Source: Wolfiporia cocos (Eukaryota > Basidiomycota > Agaricomycetes > Polyporales > Phaeolaceae). From it: a stretch of 64,000 nt of DNA. The DNA is taken from the NCBI GenBank assembly GCA_029448655.1, contig JACCLO010000010.1:930001-994000 (forward strand), read 5' to 3'. Made by a program: the position numbers and the translations under genes. Below the pieces are notes generated by a model. It saw nothing but the letters and a program-made list of their open reading frames with translations, had not been told where the DNA came from and did no database searches. Of this stretch, positions 59,021 to 64,000 are shown in pieces. The stretch's first letter is position 1; every line of letters starts with the position of its first letter.

Positions 59021-61064
59021 CTATGAAGTGGTCGTCATAGGTCGTTGTGGATGTTGTGTGATTGAGCGTTGTTTCCTTGTTCCATGTCCTCGCAGGACAG
59101 GAATGGGATGTGAGGCGACCGGCGTGTCCATTGGCGAAGGGTCATGTATGCGCGAGCGCGCCCACGCCTGCCGCGCGTTGACGGTAGGGCGGACATACGG
59201 CGCTACATGCGCTCCACGACCGCGCGGAGCCTGCCTGCGTTGTACGCCAGAAGGCGGCAACACCGGCGGCCCGACATTCTGGGCAAGGACACGTCCGCTT
59301 TCGAGTGACGTCGCGAACATTGAAGGTGACGCGGTGTCATCCGCGGCCACTGCAGCGGATGGATAGAGCGCGGACGACGGCGAAAGGGGACCGGCAGTGT
59401 AGGTAAATGGGTGCGGTGGAGGCGATGGTGTGCGAGCGACGTGGTCAAACGGATGCAGCGCTACCATACGTTGTGGGGTACGCAAGCGCGGCGACCAGTA
59501 GAAGGGGCGGTGGTGGACAAGGCCGGGTACGTCGTACAGCATCCCTGCGTCGGGCGTGCGAGTAGGACCCTGCGGGGACCACGGTGGCAGAGCTGGAAGG
59601 AGATGGGTAGGCTCCGAGCTCATTGCGTAGCCCAACTCCGCCGACGCCTCGCGGTCGAGGTGCATCGTCTCGGCGTCGCGTGGCGTCATGGAGCGGGCGT
59701 GCGCGTGGGGGTATTCGCGGACCGTACCGACGCTGGCAGCGCCGTCGCCATCGGAGCCGGATCTCTCCCCGTCGTGAAGCTGGGCTCGCTCGTCACCAGA
59801 CTCGCTGTATCCCGGACCATACAGCCAGTCGTCAGAGTTCAGGTTGGCCGGGTCGGGGTACGTGTCCTCGGCCTCATCGTCGATGTCCTCGTACCTCGTA
59901 ACCGTGCGGTCGTTATGGTCGCCCATAAATGGATTGATGACCGACGAGTCGCTATACAGCCAGTTATCGCTATCGTAGCCGTCCGCACGCAGGTCTTCCT
60001 CCTGCTCGTCCGCCGGCTCTTCGTCGTCCTCAAGTGTACCTGCGCCGTCCACGATGCCTGTTTGCTCATTTTGCTCGCGCAATACAGCGCCAAGGTCTGG
60101 TTCAGTCTCCTCCTGCTTCCCATTGCCAGAGTCCTCGTCCTCGTCCTCGCTCTCCCAAGGGGCTCGAGCGTATGCGTCGTATTCGGCCTCGGCCGCAGGC
60201 GACCCCCGCCTACTGTCCTGCTCGTACGACAGCTGCTCTACACCTCAATCAGCAACTACAATCAACATCACAGGACACATGCCACTCACCGTGATGCCGG
60301 GGGCTAGCTGCCGGGCTGGGGCTGGGGCCCAGGTCCTCCGACCTGAGGCGGAGGCTGCGCGTCGCGTCGTTGAGCGCCGCCTCAAGCCTACGCTGGTCTA
60401 CCTCGACCTGAACCTTGCGCATGTTCCCGAAATGGACGACCTTCACGTTCAGGATGTCGTCCCACACTTCCATCTTCACCCGCGGGCCCTCCTCTTCCTC
60501 CTCCTCCTCATCTCCCACGGTGCTCCTACCCGCATCATTGTGCGAGTGGATGAGATCCCCGTCGAGCGCGACTTCAGGTGGGAACCGGTCGAGCCGGCCG
60601 GGTAGCATCAGCGCCTCGTCGTCCGGCCCGCAGAAGCGCACTTGGTACTCCTCCTCTGCGATACGGAACTGGCGGAAGAGCGCGAGCACGAGCCCGCGCT
60701 GCTCGCCATCCTGCGCCGCGCCAGGTAGCAGCGTACGGAAGTGGAGAAGGCGCAGAAAGAGCTCCTGGGCCTCCCTAGCAATCGACTCGCCGCGCCGCGC
60801 ACTCTCCTATGTCACAAGCATGAGGGATGTGAGTGGTGGAACATGGAAGGAGGAGACGGAAGCATGTACGAGGCGGTTGCGCAGCTCGGTAGCGGCGACG
60901 GACGTCGCGCCCCGTGCGCGCGACTGCGCGACGAGGGCTTCGTCCTCAGCAGCGGACGTCTCCCGGCGGGGACGCAGGATCTCCTTGATGTAGTCTGCGG
61001 ACGACCGACGAGCATCAATAACGACATGAGGCGCAGTCGACATGCCGCAGCACGCACCGTTCAT
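59021..61064 (-). CDS. Acidic, disordered orphan protein (paralogue of the gene at 5-7 kb)
   Basis: Three exons. The first starts at the ATG at 61064, or at an in-frame ATG at 61043, and gives APHVVIDARRSSADYIKEIL. An intron (donor GTACAT near 60875, acceptor CATAG near 60808) leads to ESARRGESIAREAQELFLRL, ALFRQFRIAEEEYQVRF and ALNDATRSLRLRSEDL. A GTGAGT intron near 60290-60243, in phase 1, leads to the long last exon. This is Asp/Glu-rich (ESEDEDEDSGNG; two DxW-LY repeats, SDNWLYSDS and SDDWLYGPG) and then Pro/Arg-rich. The helical N-terminal part aligns with the 5-7 kb gene and the last intron is at the matching position. No known domain. Probably a lineage-restricted family; function unknown. 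GC-rich compared with its paralogue. Confidence 0.6.
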
Positions 61065-63939
61065 CTCTTGCCTGTCGCTTTGGCCGGATATGGTGACGAT
61101 CGAATTTGGCTTTACAGAAACTGAAATGCGAAAGTGGGGGATTTGAAGTGGAAGTGATGGTCGAGCGTGAATTGAGTGGCGTTGGCCATTTGCGTGCGCA
61201 GTCTTTTATCTCATCCATTGTGCAATTGAATCCCCGCTTAGCGAGCGGCAAGACGCGGGCGACGCGACCACATGACTGAAACGCGTGTGCGTCGTGACCG
61301 CGTTATTCGTGTTTTTGCGCGTCATCTTTCGTAATGTGCTCCTTGCCGTCCCTCCCTTGCCCTGTACGCGTAGATTTCTGTCCAGTTAACAGGAGAGCAT
61401 GAGAGTTGCTGTATCGGCATACTACTGAGAGGACAATGGGAGGTGGACTTGCCGATATTCTCACGGTTGGTGATCACCGAGATCGCGGATTGCATCAGCA
61501 GATGCTGTAGACTCATATTTGCAACGAGGGTTCATGTGCAGGCTGTCAGGCGAAGAACTGCACTGCTGAAGGCCAATTTCTACAGCACTACCTATGCCTG
61601 GTGAGTCTATTGTGCCAAGTTTGATTAGTCCCGTATGAGACTGGGTTCGATGTTTCGAACGAGCCTTCCGAGTCTCCCGAAAATGTCTTGCTTAGCCATG
61701 TATTCATGCAATACCGTATGTTGCTGGATTTCACCACGACGATGCCGCGATGTTCCGTCAATACTTGACGAGCAAAGTTAATACACCGCGCCTAGGTGCA
61801 AACCATCCCAAATCTGATCTGTCTATTGATCAGCGGTTTGCATAGAAATATTATAGCTCTACACCTCTCTGTCTATTCTACTGTCCACACAGCGCATCCC
61901 TCCATCCTCTATCCACCAGCAAAAGTCTCCCGTGTTAAAGCCTTTGCTGTACTCTACGCCTTCGGCGCAAGTGCCATCGTAACCCCTAGGCTTGCTCCCG
62001 TGAAGCGCGAATATGTCGACGAGGTTTGCGCCTTGCTTCGACTACAATCGATGCTATCTCTGTCGGAGGCTTGACCGACGGTAGGTCTACGTGATGCCTG
62101 CTTATGCTCAAATACGAGATTTAATCTCATGGAAATTAAGACCGCTTCTAACATATGCGGTATATTAGCCCAAGGAATTCTCTGCATTGAATACATAAGG
62201 AAGCCAGTCCATGTCGCGACCTTTCTGAGTTTTGACATTCTTAATGACAACACAGAGTCGAATTGCCGGAGACGAAATGGCTCAACACATTGGACGCAAT
62301 CGCACATGCGAACAGCAGTTAGACGTAACTCGGCAGAGGTCCGGACTTTTCGTGGATACTACGAAGCCATCAAGATAGAACGCTGCGATCGCCAATGAAT
62401 ATTAGAACATGTGAACTACCTATTACAAGGCGCTTATCCAGCTTAATGCAGCGCTGCTAGTGCGCATCATCTCTAATCTGGAAGGGTAAATGTTGCGCAG
62501 TTCTGACGTACGAAACCATAGGCAGAAATATTAGCTGCTAGGCATACTCGGATATTCAAGTCTTGTTGCATCTACGCTCGGTATGCCGTTCATCAGGTTA
62601 TCCCGCGCGTGGAATCTCATAATGCATCGGTAGCTCAACACCGCCGAGTTGTCTGTCATGGTCTAAATATATTAATTTAAACTCCGTTCTTCGGTCTTTT
62701 ATCATGGCCACGGTGTACAATAAATGCCGAGGAGACAATATTTCAGAGATGCATATGGGAATGGACGCGTTCTACAGACAGATATGCCACTTTCCATTTA
62801 CACAATATCTTATCTCATGATCTAGCCCTAGGGAATAGCTCTTTGAGAACGTACGTGTCTGTTCATACAAGTCAATATGCCAGTACAAAATCGCACACAA
62901 TTTTCGCCTCAGGCAATGTGGTATTATCGTGGCTCATTCTGTTTAGAGGTGGCTTCACAGAAGAAAACTACTTTCATCCTTGCAGCTTTCATCGCTCTAT
63001 ACGGCGGTGGCGAGTCCTGTAGTCAGGTGGCATTGTTTCACCGCCAGACCAGCGCCGGAGCTGTTAGGAAGCGCTAGTGATCGATCAACGAAACAATGGT
63101 CCGATCACTCGGCGCGCCACCGCATTCGGCGCGCGTGGGTCTAACGTCTCCTACTGGGAAACTTGCTACTAACCGCGGGGCGCTGCGAGCCACCGAAGCA
63201 AAATCCACTATAGTTATGATCTCCCGATTCCCGCGCTTTCAGTAAGTCCGACCGGTCGTGCAAAACACTAGTGCCGCCACCGTGCGTTCAGTACTGAATG
63301 AAAGAAAATACTCATGTCATTCGAAGCTGCGATGCCGTCGCCGACAGTGAGAGTCCGTATTGTTCCCGCATGTTTCACTGAGTCTTGACTCGCTGTAAAT
63401 GTTCTACAGTCTGTTTAATGGAAGCACAGATCATATAGTGCGCGCCAAGTACAAGCACGGTCGTGGTCGTCACATGGCGTCGAGGATTAGCGACGAGACA
63501 ATCGCATCACACAGCCCACGTCGGACCCGACGCTGCCTCGGAGTTACTAGTGCGTTGATCCGCGGATATATTTCAAATGGTCTAACTTCAAAATGACGGA
63601 TATTGTACATCCGTACGGTGTGGAACATTAGTGTCAATGGGATATCCGCTGCATTTGGTTCCTTCACCATTCATGGCTTCGGCTCATGGCGATCGAGCGT
63701 CTGATACTTCAATGCTTCAAGTTGTGAGTCTTGGGATCTACATCACCTACCGCGATAACTTCTGCGCGATACATCGTTTTATCATGCAGCTACTGACAAA
63801 GCTCTAGTCTTCCTCATCTGCAGTACAATTCGCATTGGTTGCTCTGTTCATAAATGGACGAGCGCTATCGATTGATTCTCGAAGTTTCGCTGATTTTTGT
63901 CTCATATTCACTCATCAATTTCTTCTCTGACTTTCCAAA
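61065..63939. other. Long stretch without a confident gene
   Basis: About 2.9 kb. The first ~200 bp are the presumed promoter of the minus-strand gene. Overlapping frames at 61796-62074 (+) and 61954-62307 (-) have no recognisable domain or splice support. No repeat ends seen. Confidence 0.5.
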
Positions 63940-64000
63940 ATGGCATTAGCCGGCGCTACAGTGAGCGGTCTCCTCTCACAATCCCACCGTGCTTTAGGGC
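63940..64000 (+). CDS. Possible start of a gene, cut by the window end
   Basis: An ATG in good context (CCAAAATGGC) follows a pyrimidine-rich leader (CATCAATTTCTTCTCTGAC). The frame MALAGATVSGLLSQSHRALG stays open to the edge. Only 20 residues are visible, so no family can be named and the call rests on context alone. Confidence 0.35.
   Translation, partial: MALAGATVSGLLSQSHRALG

Noticed and set aside
59411..60307. 298-codon plus-strand frame opposite the acidic orphan gene
   Set aside because: It is antisense to a high-GC coding exon with paralogue support on the minus strand; composition explains it.
1..64000. CRISPR arrays, bacterial operons or Shine-Dalgarno sites
   Set aside because: None seen; the intron-rich genes show this is eukaryotic nuclear DNA.

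Overview
The window looks like chromosomal DNA of an agaricomycete basidiomycete, most like a polypore, though the order is inferred. The evidence is many short introns (about 48-96 bp), fungal single-copy genes (a TFIIIC subunit, PMS1, a Gti1/Pac2 regulator), basidiomycete-type ankyrin-MYND and TKL-kinase genes, and fungal retroelements. All gene models were joined by eye from reading frames and splice signals.

Layout. 0.2-16.4 kb is a gene-rich block: an ankyrin-MYND protein (-), a two-pass membrane protein (+), an acidic orphan protein (+), a 145-residue orphan (+), the TPR subunit of TFIIIC (+) and a ThrE/Prm10-type transporter (+). 16.4-20.1 kb has no confident gene. 20.1-26.6 kb holds a WOPR-domain regulator (+) and the mismatch-repair gene PMS1 (-).

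26.8-49.7 kb is dominated by mobile DNA. Two LINE-type elements lie head to tail between three identical 15-bp repeats, directly upstream of PMS1. Element A (6.1 kb) has an intact gag-like ORF1 and an endonuclease/RT/RNase H ORF2. Element B (1.8 kb) encodes only an ORF1-like protein but shares A's 3' tail. Next come a solo LTR, a 680-bp foldback with tRNA-like arms, and a membrane-anchored methyltransferase-like gene. Then follows a 7.84-kb LTR retrotransposon with apparently identical 923-bp LTRs and a non-coding interior. Its predicted primer-binding site is complementary over 11 nt to the predicted 5' end of its own transcript, as in Tf1-type self-priming elements.

50.7-55.0 kb holds a long minus-strand gene. 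It joins a Ser-rich extension, a helical bundle resembling the MLKL N-terminal domain, a catalytically intact TKL kinase and a C-terminal domain of unknown role. 59.0-61.1 kb holds an acidic protein that is a divergent paralogue of the orphan at 5-7 kb. The last 61 bases may open another gene.

The host genes do not form a pathway; they are ordinary monocistronic eukaryotic genes. The notable systems are the autonomous/non-autonomous LINE pair, the non-coding self-priming LTR element and the MLKL-like kinase.
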